Assembly: GCF_008831285.2 (NCBI RefSeq)
Contig: NC_045145.1
Location: 24,738,802 to 24,802,801 of the forward strand
Length of the DNA: 64,000 bases
Source: Nymphaea colorata
Taxonomy: Eukaryota > Streptophyta > Magnoliopsida > Nymphaeales > Nymphaeaceae
Direction: 5' to 3'
Part shown: positions 32,978-43,728 of the stretch, piece after piece
Position numbering within the stretch: the stretch's first letter is position 1
Layout of the letters: each line of letters begins with the position of its first letter
Program-made: the position numbers and the translations under genes
Notes under the pieces: generated by a model
Databases searched by the model: none
What the model saw: only the letters and a program-made list of their open reading frames with translations
What the model was told of the DNA's origin: nothing

Positions 32978-34269
32978 TGAGATTTTGCTCTAATTCGGTT
33001 ACTACCTAGTTATAGCTTCATCCCTTCTTGCTTAAGTTCTTTTGGAGAGATGCTTGTGATCTTAAGTGAAATAAAGTGGGTGAAAATGCATGGATGCATT
33101 TATCCTATATGATTGAAAGAATGTAAAACATTCCTACCACAACATTCATCTAAAATCATTCCTACCACAACATACATCTAAGATTTTGTTGTTATAATTA
33201 TTGTATATAAGAAGGAAAAGTATTTGAAAAGGGAAAGGGATTGTAGACCATCAAACATGATTCCAATATTGAGTCATTACTTGATTTGTGGTCTTAATGA
33301 AGTTGGTAAATAGAAAGTTCGTGAGAGGAGAATGATAAAAAGAATACAAGAGATAAAACACTCTTATGAAAAGAAAGAGAGCGAGATAGAGAAAGACATG
33401 CATATATGTGTACATACCATCACATATACACATATATGAAAGCTTAAGAGAAAAAGATATATTGATTTGAAGAGAAAGAGAAATTTTGGAGGAAAATAAA
33501 AATATCATACGTATATATGGGTATGAGAAATTTTATAAGAGAACATATTTGTCTTGAAAAGAGGAATAAATATTTGAAAGTGAGGAAATTGAGCACACGT
33601 ACATACGTATTCATGCACATATGAAAATTTATAAAATGGAAAGTGAAAGCATAGAGAGAAAAAGATGGGGGGTCATCATGTTGCCATAGATGTATATAAC
33701 ATGTGTACACATCCATACCTTCACAAGATTAGAAATCAAGGAACAACTTAAAATTACCAACTTCAAGTTTTATGTGGGCCGGAGGGGAGCTTGGACTCAT
33801 GTAAGAGTCTAAGCTAAGTCCCTAAGGCCATGTTAGAAGGTTCATTTTGAAAATGATTTTGAACATAAGCTTAAAATGTTATTATTTAGTTTGTTGTAAG
33901 GGATATATTTCTTCCACCGTTGGGTATGGAAGAAAACAAGCAACATAACGAGACACTCGTTAGGGTTCCTAATGGGATGATTAAGAAGGAAACTAGTGCA
34001 AAATGACATGCAAATGCATATTAACATGTACATTTTCGTGAGGGTTTATCCCGGGTTGGAGAAGTCCCAACCTCAAAAATTAATATGAAAATAAAGAGTC
34101 CCCAAACCACACTCTCATTTCCACCATACATTCACATATAAGTAGAAAACCAAGCAACTATGCATGGAAAATATATAGACAACATTCAAGGAAGGAAAAG
34201 AGAAAGAGGATGACAGAAAGTGCAAGGTTCAATTAGGAGGGAGAACATGATGTAACTATGAAATGATAT

Positions 34270-35175
34270 GTCACCTCATCTTCTCATGTTCCCAGTACAC
34301 TTGACTATAGCCTCTTGACTCTAAAATAGAGATTAAGAGCTATCTCCTTTGACCATGGGGAAATAAAGAATAGAGGAAAATAAGAGGAAGCAAAAGAACA
34401 ACAAGAATGTATTAATGAAAATAAAGAACATGATTAAAATGAAAGATCATCTCATTTTTCTATACTCCCGGTGCACTTGAGCATAGCCTCTTGTCTCTGA
34501 AAAGAGATTGAGTGCTACCTCCTTTAGCCATAGGGAGATGAAGATGAGGAGAAAATGTATAAAGAAAAACAATGCTATATTTAATAAAGAGAAAGCATGA
34601 TTCAATCATGAAATGAAAGGTCATCTCATCCTTCCATGCTCTCAATCCACTTGAGCATAGCCTCTTGTCTATAAAAAGAGATTGAGTGCTATCTCCTTTG
34701 GCTATGGGGAGAGGAGGAAGAGAGAAAAGAAAATAACAAGAACAAGGCTATATTGAAGAAAGGAAATAACAATAACAACAGAATATATTCATGAAGGGAA
34801 AGAACAACAACAACAAGAATACTTGAAAGAGCATGATTTAATTATAAAATAAAATATCATCTCATCTTCTCATGCTCCCGGTGCACTTGAGCATAGCCTC
34901 TTGTCTCTAAAAAGAGGTTGAGTGCTATCTCATTTGGCCATGGGAGATGAAGATGAGTAAAGAAAATGAAAACAATCAACAAGACTATGTTCAAGAAAAA
35001 GGAATAGCATAATAATAAGAACATATTAATGAAAAATAACAACAACAACAAGAATACTTGAAAGAACATGATTTAATCATAAAATATCATCTCATCTTCT
35101 CATGCTCCCGGTGCACTTGAGCATAGTCTCTTGTCTCTAAAAAGAGGTTGAGTGCTATCTCCTTTGGCATGGGGA
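34270..35175 (+). repeat. 175-230-bp tandem array, five copies
   Basis: The GGTGCACTTGAGCATAG anchor or its variants occur at about 34293, 34470, 34645, 34880 and 35110. The first two intervals are about 176 bp as in copy 1; the last two are about 230 bp because AACAACAACAAGAATA-rich sequence has been inserted into the unit. Confidence 0.85.
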
Positions 35176-35510
35176 GATAAAGATGAAAGAAAAGAAAGAA
35201 ATGGGAGAGATGATGATTACATACCTCTAATAAGAAATGACCTAAGGAAGATAAACACCTTCACTTGAAAATCCCCTTTGAGTGAAGCTCCAAGATGATG
35301 CCTCCAAGAGGGTTGTTAGCTTGCTCTAAGTTGGAGAGGGAAATGGAGAGAGGGAGAGGGAGAGAGAGGAGCTCAAGAGAAACTCTAAGTCTTCAAGTGA
35401 GAATACACTAGAGTTTCTCCCAAGGGCCAATCTTACCCAAGAGGGGGAAAATGAGGGTATTTATAGAAGATTTTGGAGCCAAAACCCTAAATTTGAATTT
35501 TTTAACCTAA

Positions 35511-36045
35511 AAAGACTAAAATCACCCTCTAAAAGGCGATTTTTGGTCAAAAGGAAGGCAAATGGTCTTGTCCACCCAAAAAAACTAAAATTACCCTCTA
35601 AAAGGAGGTTTTTTGGTCAAAAGGAATGGCAAATGGGTCTTGTCCACTCAAAAAGACTAAAATTACCTCTAAAAGAGGTTTTTTGGTCAAAAGAAGGTAA
35701 ATGGGTCTTGTCTACAGAATCACCCTCTAAAAGGAGATTTTTTTGTCAAAAGGAAGGGAAATTGGTCTTGTCCACCCAAAAAGACTAAAATCACCTCTAA
35801 AAGGAGATTTTTTGTCAAAAGGAAGGGAAATTGGTCTTGTCCACCCAAAATGACTAAAATCACTCTCTAAAAGGAGATTTTTTGGTCAAAAGGAGGGGAA
35901 ATTGGTCTTGTCACCCAAAAAGACTAAAATCACCCTCTAAAAGAGATTTTTTGGTCAAAAGAGGGGCAAATTGGTCTTATCCACCCAAAAGACTAAAATC
36001 ACCTCTAAAAGGAGATTTTTTGGTTAAAAGGAGGGGCAAATGGTT
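35511..36045 (+). repeat. Tandem array of about 68-bp units, eight copies
   Basis: The words GACTAAAATCACCCTCTAAAAG, TTTTTTGGTCAAAAG and TTGGTCTTGTCCACCC recur at intervals of 58-71 bp from 35511 to 36045. Copy 1 of the LTR-like unit has only one such unit (10110-10160), so the array expanded in this copy or contracted in the other. Confidence 0.88.
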
Positions 36046-36353
36046 CTTAAATGATCGATTTGGATCTGAACTTGGGTTTTGGATCTAATTTGGATATGGA
36101 AGTTGTATTTTGGATTTAATTTGGATCTAAATTGAGTTTCGTGCTTGGATAAAACATCATAATCTTTTAGAAAAAATTGGAGTGATTACAGATGCCCCTC
36201 TTTGTCAATAAGCCGGTTTTAGCCGTGCTTAGTGACAAAGATAAACGCCACAAATTTTTCAAACAAGATATTTTCATAGAGATGTTTCAAGGCTTTACCC
36301 CTTACCTGAATGGGTTTGTTTGAGCTTAAATTGTAGGTTTAACCCCCTTACTT

Positions 36354-36453
36354 NNNNNNNNNNNNNNNNNNNNNNNNNNNNNNNNNNNNNNNNNNNNNNN
36401 NNNNNNNNNNNNNNNNNNNNNNNNNNNNNNNNNNNNNNNNNNNNNNNNNNNNN
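36354..36453. other. Assembly gap, 100 Ns
   Basis: Exactly 100 Ns, the conventional filler for a join of unknown length. Real distance and even adjacency are uncertain. Confidence 0.98.
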
Positions 36454-36600
36454 TTTTCCTTTGCTTTAGTTTATACAAATACACTTGGTTTATCGTAAGA
36501 AAATGACGCTCCTGTCACCGTGTTTTCTTAACTAATGGATGGTTTGGATTAAATTCATTTCACAACTGTGCTTTTTGCTTTAGTTTATATGAATACCTTG
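36454..36600 (+). repeat. Repeat shared with 29970-30075, two internal copies
   Basis: TTTGCTTTAGTTTATA(C/T)(A/G)AATAC occurs at about 36459 and 36570, with GGATTAAATTCATTTCACAA between. The same words occur in the same order at 29970-30075. Confidence 0.6.
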
Positions 36601-36636
36601 AAAAGCCAAACACTACCCTAGAAGCGATTGCATACA

Positions 36637-36835
36637 CTGTCAACTTCGTGTTGTCCAATGCTTCGATAATGTTTTCAGATGATCATATATCACAATCACA
36701 TGTCTATCACAACAAATCTCTATACATTGTCACTCGTGCTAGGGGATGTCCATCTCTTATATTCTTGTTGATGGCAGGAGTAGTCTCAACATCATGCTAA
36801 AAAAGATAGTTAAGGTGTTAGCAATAAAGGCTGAA
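36637..36835 (+). pseudogene. Ty3-gypsy aspartic protease remnant
   Basis: In one frame the sequence reads VNFVLSNASIMFSDDHISQS, then HVYHNKSLYIVTRARGC. After a single frameshift near 36750 it reads ISYILVDGRSSLNIMLKK, the retropepsin-like active-site region (family form: ILVDxGSSLNIMP). The catalytic Asp is present, and the family Gly after it is followed by Arg. Placed downstream of the LTR-like unit ending at 36190, across the gap. No RT or integrase follows. Confidence 0.7.
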
Positions 36836-37864
36836 GAATATTAACTTGAACAATTGAGAAATATGGTCTTGACAACCACTCACACATAGAAAAGCACAAT
36901 TATTCTTGAAATATTCATCAATTATCTTACCCATTCCACCTTGTGTATATGCAATCACAACTACATATTAGACGAATAAGAGACCAGAAGGACTCACGGA
37001 TCTTTCAACAATTTGTTTTACATTCTCATATAATACCCATCACGTACATTATATTCTCACCACAGCCATAATTTCTCGGATAACACTATCACATATTTTT
37101 TAAATTATTGGCATTTTATTTTTTTAACGTTTTAAAGTGAGAAAAATAATTAATGTTGAGACAACCTTAAAATTTTTAAACAAATAATTTCTTCAAAAAA
37201 GTAATGACTGTCTGGAGAAAAAAAGAAGGGGCCACTATCAATTTGTTCTTGATAACTTGATTGGGATTTTAAGAGGAAAAGAAAATACGAGCCATCTAAA
37301 GGTCGTAGGCTGAACCACAAGCAAGTGGGCAAAGGTACAACAAAAATAAAAAGAAAAAAATTGACTTTGTCTTCATGAGTGCTTCTTGCATCACTTGTTC
37401 TAAACCTCAACTGCAGCCTTCTGTGCAAGAAATCAAGAAAGCCCACTTGAAAGGAAATAGCTGAAAAGACTAGTAGCAACACCTAGCCCTGGCTATGTAA
37501 TTGGTCTGACCCAACCTTGTGTGGCTAGTGCCACTTGATCATGCTCTATTGCTATTGTTAGACCTTTCACATCCCATTCTGAGCTCATAGTTCTGTTAAA
37601 CAGAGTTTGTTGAAAGACATCCTGATCCTGAGTCTAAATATGAAACACACTGTAATGATCATGGGGACGTCACCATGAGTTTGGCAAGGTTGATGGCATT
37701 CCCTCACAGCAGGAACAAGTTGTACTTCTAGTCAATGGTCAGATCACAAAACTTGGATGGGATAAATAAAATTTTGGATTTAAAAAAAAAAAAGTTCATG
37801 CATCCAAACTTTTACATAATACAATGAGGAATCCGACAAATGTGAGAAAGAGGAAGTGTAGGTG
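36836..37864. other. Intergenic, no gene recognised
   Basis: AT-rich, with a 110-codon minus-strand frame (37482 down to 37150) lacking motifs. Nothing supported. Confidence 0.45.
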
Positions 37865-38573
37865 TAGGGCTGCACAACGAGTCGAGCCAACTCGGGCTCG
37901 ACTCAAACTCGCTCGAGTAAACTCGACTCGAGCTCGACTCGTTCTTTATAAAGGTCAAGCTCGAGCCTAAATATAAACTTGAGTATATTAATGAGTCAAG
38001 TTCGAATTAGTCGAACTCGACTCGATTAAACTCAACTCAGCTAGACTTTAATCTCATTTTTTAGTTTTCGTTTTTAATTTTCCCTCTTTTTTTCCTTCCA
38101 CCCATGCAGCTTAATCTCATTTTCTTTTTGATGTTTTTTAATTTTCCCTCTTTTTTTTCCCTTTATTCACCCAGGCAGCCACGTTTCTTTCAAACCTCAT
38201 TATTTTACCCCACTTTCATTATTACAATTTTCAATCACCCAATCACTTTTTCATTTTCCCCCTTTTTCTCTTTCCTCACCACGCTCACGTTCATTTTTCC
38301 TCCTTTTTCTCTCTATTCTCAACACACCACCTTTCCTCCTCCCCACATCGTCAGCAGTCAAAAAGGAAGACACCTTGAGGGCGAACTTGTCAAAGCAGCG
38401 TGGAAACAAGTTTAAAGAGCGGCTCAAGTTGAGCTCAAGCTGAAAGGCAGTCACTCGAGTCGAGCTCGAGCTGAAGTTGTGAAGCTCGTGTCGAGCTCAA
38501 GCTGACTAAACATGAGTCGATCCGAGCCCGAGCCGGCTGAGCTCGAGCTCGACTTGGCTCATGTGCGACCCTA
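37865..38573. mobile_element. hAT-like non-autonomous element, TCGAG-rich
   Basis: Left end TAGGGCTGCACAACGAGTCG, right end GGCTCATGTGCGACCCTA (inverted, imperfect). Both subterminal regions are dense in CTCGAGCTCGA words. Flanking 8-mers TGTAGGTG (37857-37864) and TGCAGGAG (38574-38581) agree at 6 of 8 positions, as expected for an old hAT target duplication. The interior (38040-38400) is pyrimidine-rich without coding. Family members: 40921-41136, 57770-57956, 7030-7127, 13955-14240. Confidence 0.7.
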
Positions 38574-38822
38574 TGCAGGAGATGTAGAAGTTTGTAGTTT
38601 GCGAATTTTTCCAGATTTATTTAACACCAATCATAGACCTTGCCAGCCTGTAGAGCACTTCCTTCGTCTTCCTTCTCTTTCATTTTGAGATTTAAGCAAT
38701 GGTGGACCTAAGTTTATTTGGCCTTACTTCCTCTTCCTCTCGTTCCATTTTTGGATTTCTAGTTCTCTTCCTTTGCTAGCTCTTTCTTCTACGAAGAAAA
38801 GAAAAAAAAAACAGAGGAGGAG
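38574..38822 (+). other. 5' flank of the CNL pseudogene
   Basis: Pyrimidine-rich leader (CTTCCTTCGTCTTCCTTCTC, CTCTTCCTCTCG) directly before the ATG at 38823, in keeping with a plant 5' untranslated region. No clear TATA box chosen. Confidence 0.35.
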
Positions 38823-39871
38823 ATGACAACAGTAATCAACACCATTGTCCAAACACCTATTTCTATTCTGTTGGAGGCTGTAGCCAGCTTGTTGGAAGAA
38901 AAGGTGGATCTAATCTTGAATGCAGATGACGATCTCGAGGAGCTGCAGGAGAAGGTGAGATGCTTCCAAAAGGCACTCAAAGTCACATATCACAAGCCCT
39001 TTTTCAGCAATGAGCATAACAGAGATCTGGAGGGACAGCTGAAGGATGTTTTCTATGATGCTACCAAACCACAACTGCACTTTGCAAAAGGGACAAGGTA
39101 AGCAAGCCCTGGACCACTTTGTTCTCTTGCTTTAAAGAACATGTATCTGCATGTTACCAACTTGGGAATGAAATTAAAAACATCAACCAAAGGCTTAATG
39201 AAATGGAACAACATAAGGAATTGGTGGATTTGCTCAACACAACACCAAAATTTAGGAGTGACGTTCCTATTGGTGGTGAACATGACAATTCTCGAGAGAC
39301 AACCCATCTCATAGGTATTGCACAACCACCCATGCGTAGGGCAGATGATAAAGAGAAAGTAAAAGAACTCTTGTTTGATGGCTTTAAAGAGAGTAGTGCG
39401 CTTGGAAAAGATAGTGTTTCTATTGTATCTGTTGTAGGTCAAGGTGCGATTGGGAAAACAACTCTTGCAAAAATGGTTTTTAATGAAGTCAAAGAACAGT
39501 TTGGGAACCGCAGCTGGTGGGTTTGTGTTTCATAGAAGCCAAATTGCATGGGTTTGCTGAAAAAGATACTAAAGGAAGTATGGAAGGGATCGGCCAGAGA
39601 ACTTAGGGGTGCCACTTCCTTGAGTGATTTGTGCACATTCTTACAGAATGAGCTGTCAAAGAGCAAGTTCTTATTGGTCTTAGATGATGTATGGGAATTG
39701 GATGGTTGGTGGGGAGACTCAGCAGGCATCCTGTTGGGAGGTGCAAAGGAAAGCAAGATTTTGATCACTAATAGAAAGGTAGAAGTCTCCCAAGCGATTG
39801 GTGCTAAAATTCATAAATTGCCACAAATGTGTTTCGATGAAATTTGGAGCTTGTTTCTGCGTGTGGTGTGA
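38823..39871 (+). pseudogene. CC-NB-ARC (CNL) resistance-gene pseudogene, truncated
   Basis: An ATG at 38823 opens an Rx-N-like coiled coil (LLEAVASLLEEKVDLIL, LEELQEKVRCFQKAL, QLKDVFYDAT). A frameshift near 39065 moves the frame; the next part reads GNEIKNINQRLNEM, then the P-loop GQGAIGKTTLAK, RNBS-A end WWVCVS and an in-frame TAG at 39533-39535 where relatives have Gln. The frame then continues: kinase-2 FLLVLDDVWE, RNBS-B KILITNRK, RNBS-C-like HKLPQMCFDEIWSLF and a stop at 39869-39871. GLPL, MHD and all LRRs are missing; GGATTC-rich MITE DNA starts almost at once. Intact proteins are intracellular immune receptors of about 900 residues or more. Related in kind but not in sequence to the LRR kinase at 3435-6440. 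Confidence 0.9.
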
Positions 39872-39884
39872 ATACATTTGATTT

Positions 39885-40620
39885 GGATCGGCTATCTAAC
39901 TAAAATGAGTCGAAACAAATTGGATATGGAAAAAAATTTAATATCCGACAAAGAAATCAGATCGGATTTGGATTTAGGAAATGACATCTGATAAATTTTT
40001 GATGCGGACATGGATGTACATAAATATCTAATTGGATTCGGAAACTGATTCAGGTTGGATTTAGTTTTGAATAAATATTCCATATCTAATGCTCTTATAT
40101 TTTGAAAATTGGCAAAATTCAGTTCAAAATTCGGATTCAGATATTACTATAAAAATTGGATTCAGATTGTGAGATCGAATTTTGGATTCAGATTGGGATA
40201 TGACTTTTCTTCATTCATATTAAAATCTGATTCCGGATTCGAATCAGAATATGTTAATATCCGAAAAAGTAGGTATGATTAAGGGTATATCTCATTCGAA
40301 TCCAACCCGTCGGCATCCCATCACAGCATTGCTTCAATTTTATTCAAAATCATATTTCTTGTACTCGATCATCAATGGTTTGGAGCATTGGATTCAATTC
40401 TTTTGTATTTGAGCTAAAAGGATTGTGTCTATTTGGATTTGAATTTGGGCTTTATCTTTTAAAGCTGAATTTGGATCTGATAGCATAAGATCCCAAAATT
40501 AAACATAACCGGGTTGAATCTTTAGTAGATCGAATTTGGCTACGAAGGAATCATTTTTTAACTAGATCCAGTTAAATGGATTCAAAATCAGGTTGATAAT
40601 CAGATATATCCAACCTAATT
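39885..40620. mobile_element. GGATTC-rich MITE-like DNA abutting the CNL pseudogene
   Basis: Same family core as 14335 and 28395: GGATTTGGATTTAGG, AATATTCCATATCTAATGCTC, CAAAATTCAGTTCAAAATTCGG and GGATTCAGATTGGGATATGAC. A GGCATCCC end is at 40313. 40380-40620 looks like part of another copy. It begins within about 15 bp of the last CNL codon, which suggests insertion or deletion at this point truncated the gene. Confidence 0.6.
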
Positions 40621-40660
40621 AATTCCTTATGCATGAATTATCGTCAACAGAAAGGAACTC

Positions 40661-40820
40661 TCCCTCTCTCTCTCTCTCTAGATTTGCGAAATTTTTTTTC
40701 CTCCCATTCTTTTTTTTCCATTTTCGTGTGTAAAGACATAGAGAGACAGACAGACAGACAGACAGGGGGAGAGAGAGAAAATGGGAGGAGAAAATTTTTG
40801 AGAGAGAGAGAGAGGCAGAA
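40661..40820. repeat. Imperfect palindrome with CT/GA arms and GACA core
   Basis: The left arm (40661-40706) reads CTCTCTCTCTAG...AAATTTTTTTTCCTCCCATT and the right arm (40778-40820) reads AATGGGAGGAGAAAATTTTT...GAGAGAGAGAG, so they pair in reverse. Between them is a (GACA)n run (40744-40765). It could form a hairpin of about 40 bp. Confidence 0.7.
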
Positions 40821-40920
40821 GGCATGCTACAAGGAATAAAGGGAGATCTCTCTCTTTTTGTCTATCTCAACACCCTTTTTCCACTGATGGACTGTAGTGA
40901 CCAGAATCAATGACTTGCTA

Positions 40921-41136
40921 GCACTGCACACGAGCCCAGCTCGAATTGGCTCCACTCAGAAAACTCAAGCTTGAGGTCCACCTCGACTCATTGAGCTCGG
41001 TTATCCTAAGTATGACTCGTTTCTTTTAATTTATTTAACTCAATCGAGTCGTTTATAAACATGCAGAGTTGGAGTCTGTGTTTTGACGAGCGTGTTCGAG
41101 TCGAGCTCAAGCTGGCTTGACTCGTTGTGGAGCCCT
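40921..41136. mobile_element. hAT-like MITE with perfect 8-bp target duplication
   Basis: 216 bp with inverted ends GCACTGCACACGAG and CTCGTTGTGGAGCCCT and TCGAG-rich interior. It is flanked on both sides by ACTTGCTA (40913-40920 and 41137-41144), a perfect 8-bp duplication as hAT transposases make. The breakpoint of the large inverted duplication (40960) falls inside this element. Confidence 0.85.
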
Positions 41137-42084
41137 ACTTGCTATGAAGAAAAAAAGTCCAGTGATCGACAGCTGCCCCTCTTTTCAGGTTTATATCACA
41201 TCTGCGCTCTTCGCTTGTTTACCTATCTGCTATTCTCTCTCTTTCCTCTTTTTGTGCATTTAAGTGAATATTACATTGCTTGTTCATTGGGTTACTTTCA
41301 AACTTTTCAATTTTTTTTTCTTGTGGGGCAAAGGAGCATCATTTAAGTGACGGAATATATAAAAGAATTTGCTCTGAAATGTGGATGGTGTAAGTGAAAC
41401 AACCATTGCCACGAAGGAAAACTTGAACCAATTTCTAACATGGCTAGTATCACAATGTGTGTTTACAAAAAAATATTTTAAACAATATTTGAACATCCTA
41501 ATATTTAGTAAGCGTCAAACTAATATAAATAATGATGTCAACAAATCATATTCAAATTGGATATACTCTTAACTTATCCATTTATCAGATATCCAAATAT
41601 TCAGATTCAAATACAAACAAGGAAAAGTCATATCCGAATCCAAATCCAAAATCCAATTTCACTATCTGCATCCCACTTTAAAATTCATATCTGAATTCGA
41701 ATCCTAGTCCAAATTCTGAACCGAATTTAACCGACTTTCAAAATGTAAAAGCATTGGATATAAGATATTTGTTGAACTGAATCCATATCCGAATCCGATC
41801 GGATGTCATTTCTTAAATCTGAATCCGATCCGATTACTTAATCGGATATTAATTTTGTTTTGGAAACGGTTCGATAATTGTTGAACTGAATCCATATCCA
41901 AATCCGATCAGATATCATTTCTTAAATCTGAATCCGATCCGATTACTTAATCGGATATTAATTTTTTCTTGGAAACGGTTCGGTAGGATATCTAATCCAA
42001 ATTGAACATAATGGCATCCCTAAATATGAATCATGTTTCAATTCCAGTTATTTTTATCAAAGTTTTCAATGGTGCAACGATATC

Positions 42085-42302
42085 TTCTCTTCAATTGAAG
42101 AAAGGTCTGAAGCACGGTGAAGACACGTACTTGGTGGCAATCAGGGAAGTGCCTATAGACTCTCCTCGTTTGGTCCCAGAGGTGCTTGCACCTATCGTAG
42201 GGGAATTCACAGGGACAATGCCTGCGGAGCTCCCTAGATGGCTGCCACCGACGTGAAGTGGATCATGCAATAGAACTGATTCCTGGTGCCAATGCACTTA
42301 AT
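42085..42302 (+). pseudogene. Ty3-gypsy pol scrap (protease-RT linker), left arm copy
   Basis: Reads SLQLKKGLKHGEDTYLVAI, then VPEVLAPIVGEFTGTMPAEL, PRWLPPT and, after a frameshift, EVDHAIELIPGANAL. This follows the gypsy pattern LKKGLKRGExTYLA...VLxEFxDVMPxELPxxLPPRRxxDHxIELxPG at the entry to the reverse transcriptase. No RT core follows. It shares its reading and its frameshift with the right-arm copy, so decay predates the duplication. Confidence 0.75.
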
Positions 42303-42609
42303 AGAAGATGAATGATCATTTGTTTAGCCCTTCAAAAAACAAAATGGCAAACACCAAAGATCCACCACTCTTACAGCCTGCTTGTTCTTCAGGATTAGTC
42401 TTGATGCTCACCTGAAACACATGCCCAGAACAACCATATAAAATCTTATTTCATTCAACATAGAGTAAAATAAAAAACCATGTAATGTGAATTTTAAAAA
42501 TGTATACAGGCATCCTAGCAGTGCCATTAATGAGAACTCCAAATTAGGTGACCATTTGCAAGTTTATCGTGTGCAACAATGGGGAAAACACAACTCATGC
42601 ACTATCGGT

Positions 42610-43560
42610 GAAAACAAAATCTACCGACCTGGGTCGGCCCAGCCCGGCCCGAAAAAGATGCAAAAGCTAAGCCCGTTAAGGCTATCGGTCCAGCTCGAAA
42701 CCCGGGCCGATAAAGTATCGGGCTTTGGGCTTGAGATTATGCCCAAGGCCCAGCCTGGCTCATTTTCTGCTGCCGTGAAGGGTCTCGCTGAGTCCCAGCC
42801 CCCTTTTACTGCTGTCTTGAAGGTCTCTCTCTCCCCCTCTGACTTTCAAGCTTTTCCCTGCTTCAGTAAAGGGTCGCTAAGCCCCATTTTGCTGCTGCCG
42901 TGAAGGGTCTCTCCCTTCCCCTTAGTGTTGCTTTCCTTTTCTTTGTTCTTTCTCCCTTTTCTTGGTTGCTAGAATTATGAGAAATAAAAGGAGGAGAAAG
43001 TCAGATGAAGAAGCTGTGAGCACTCTTCATCATCGAAGGACCCACCGCACCACCAGAGGAAACAGTAGGAGGGATTGTGGTTTAATCCACTAAACCGCAA
43101 GTTTCGAAAACCCTAACCCCAATCCGATCAGAAGAAAGTTAGATATGGAACTGGGCAATGGAAGCCAGCCGCCGCCGTCCACTTCCCACCACCAACCTCT
43201 GCCGCCTTTGCCCAAAGCCTCCTCCTCCAGTACTGCGAGTCTGTGAGCCCCTTCCTCACCGGTGCGGCCGCTCTCCGCCCCCCTTCCTGCAAGTTGGCAA
43301 CCTCGAAGACTCACTTTGGTCCTTGGCAAAACAGCGAAAAGAAGAGAAGAAAACTCCCCAAGCTCGTTTATTTTTGGAAAAAAATAAATAAATTTATTGT
43401 CAGGTTTTTTCGGGCCCCTGACCAGTTAATTACCGGGCCGGGCTGAGCCCAAAAAAAAAAAAGCCCAAAACTCAAATCTTCAGGGCCCGGGCCCGAGTCG
43501 GGCTGGGTACCAGGTACCGGGTACCAGGCAGCAGCCCAGCCCGAGGCTTACCCCCAGCTT
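42610..43560. mobile_element. GC-rich CCCGGG-ended cassette, left arm copy
   Basis: Both ends are dense in GGCCCAGCCCGGCCCG and GGGCCCGGGCCCGAGTCGGG-type words in inverted relation, as in plant hAT-like MITEs with GC-rich ends. The interior is unlike the ends: three copies of TGCTG(C/T)C(G/T)TGAAGGGTCTC near 42769, 42812 and 42891, and a gene-like start at 43145 (MELGNGSQPPPSTSHHQPLP) preceded by AAACCCTAACCCC. This may be a captured host exon; the frame breaks after about 35 codons. Product unknown. Confidence 0.5.
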
Positions 43561-43703
43561 TTCCTCCTTCCAAATACATCAACTTTATGATCCGCTACAT
43601 TAATTTTATAGATTGTGTACATAAAAATGACCAAACTACCCTCAGTAACAACTTTTACAAAATTGTCAAAGAATCCCTTAGCTAACCACTTGGCATAAAA
43701 AAG

Positions 43704-43728
43704 AAAAAAAAAAAAAAAAAAAAAAAAA
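43704..43728 (+). repeat. Poly(A) run
   Basis: About 25 uninterrupted As (with flanking A-rich bases from 43697). The right-arm equivalent near 55180-55215 is a different, interrupted T-rich tract, so this is one of the larger differences between the arms. Confidence 0.8.

Larger units (their letters stand above)
32978..36190 (+). mobile_element. Long LTR-like unit, copy 2 (probable 5' LTR of a gypsy element)
   Basis: Co-linear with 7732-10808: same TGAGATTTTGCTCTAATTCGG start, AATGACTTGATT-type middle, GCGCCAGAGGGGAGCTTGGACTC-like block (33775 here, 8590 there), CACCGTTGGGTATGGAAGAAA (33917 here, 8749 there), tandem array and GTGATTACA end. It is followed by GATGCCCCTCTTTGTCAATA and GCCGTGCTTAGTGACAAAG, a leader style seen in plant Ty3-gypsy elements, then by the scaffold gap and a protease remnant, so a 5' LTR reading is reasonable. 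A TATTTATAGAAG box is at about 35458. Confidence 0.6.

Noticed and set aside
35511-36045. Regular short repeat array resembling a CRISPR
   Set aside because: Plant retroelement context, units contiguous and diverged, no unique spacers between identical repeats.
36354-36453. Treating sequence on both sides of the N run as one element
   Set aside because: The gap is of unknown true length, so the link between the LTR-like unit and the gypsy protease remnant is suggestive only.
43090-43329. 79-codon Gly-rich minus-strand frame as a glycine-rich protein
   Set aside because: It is the antisense of the CCG/CCA-rich gene-like segment; the plus-strand reading with the AAACCCTAACC leader is more plausible.
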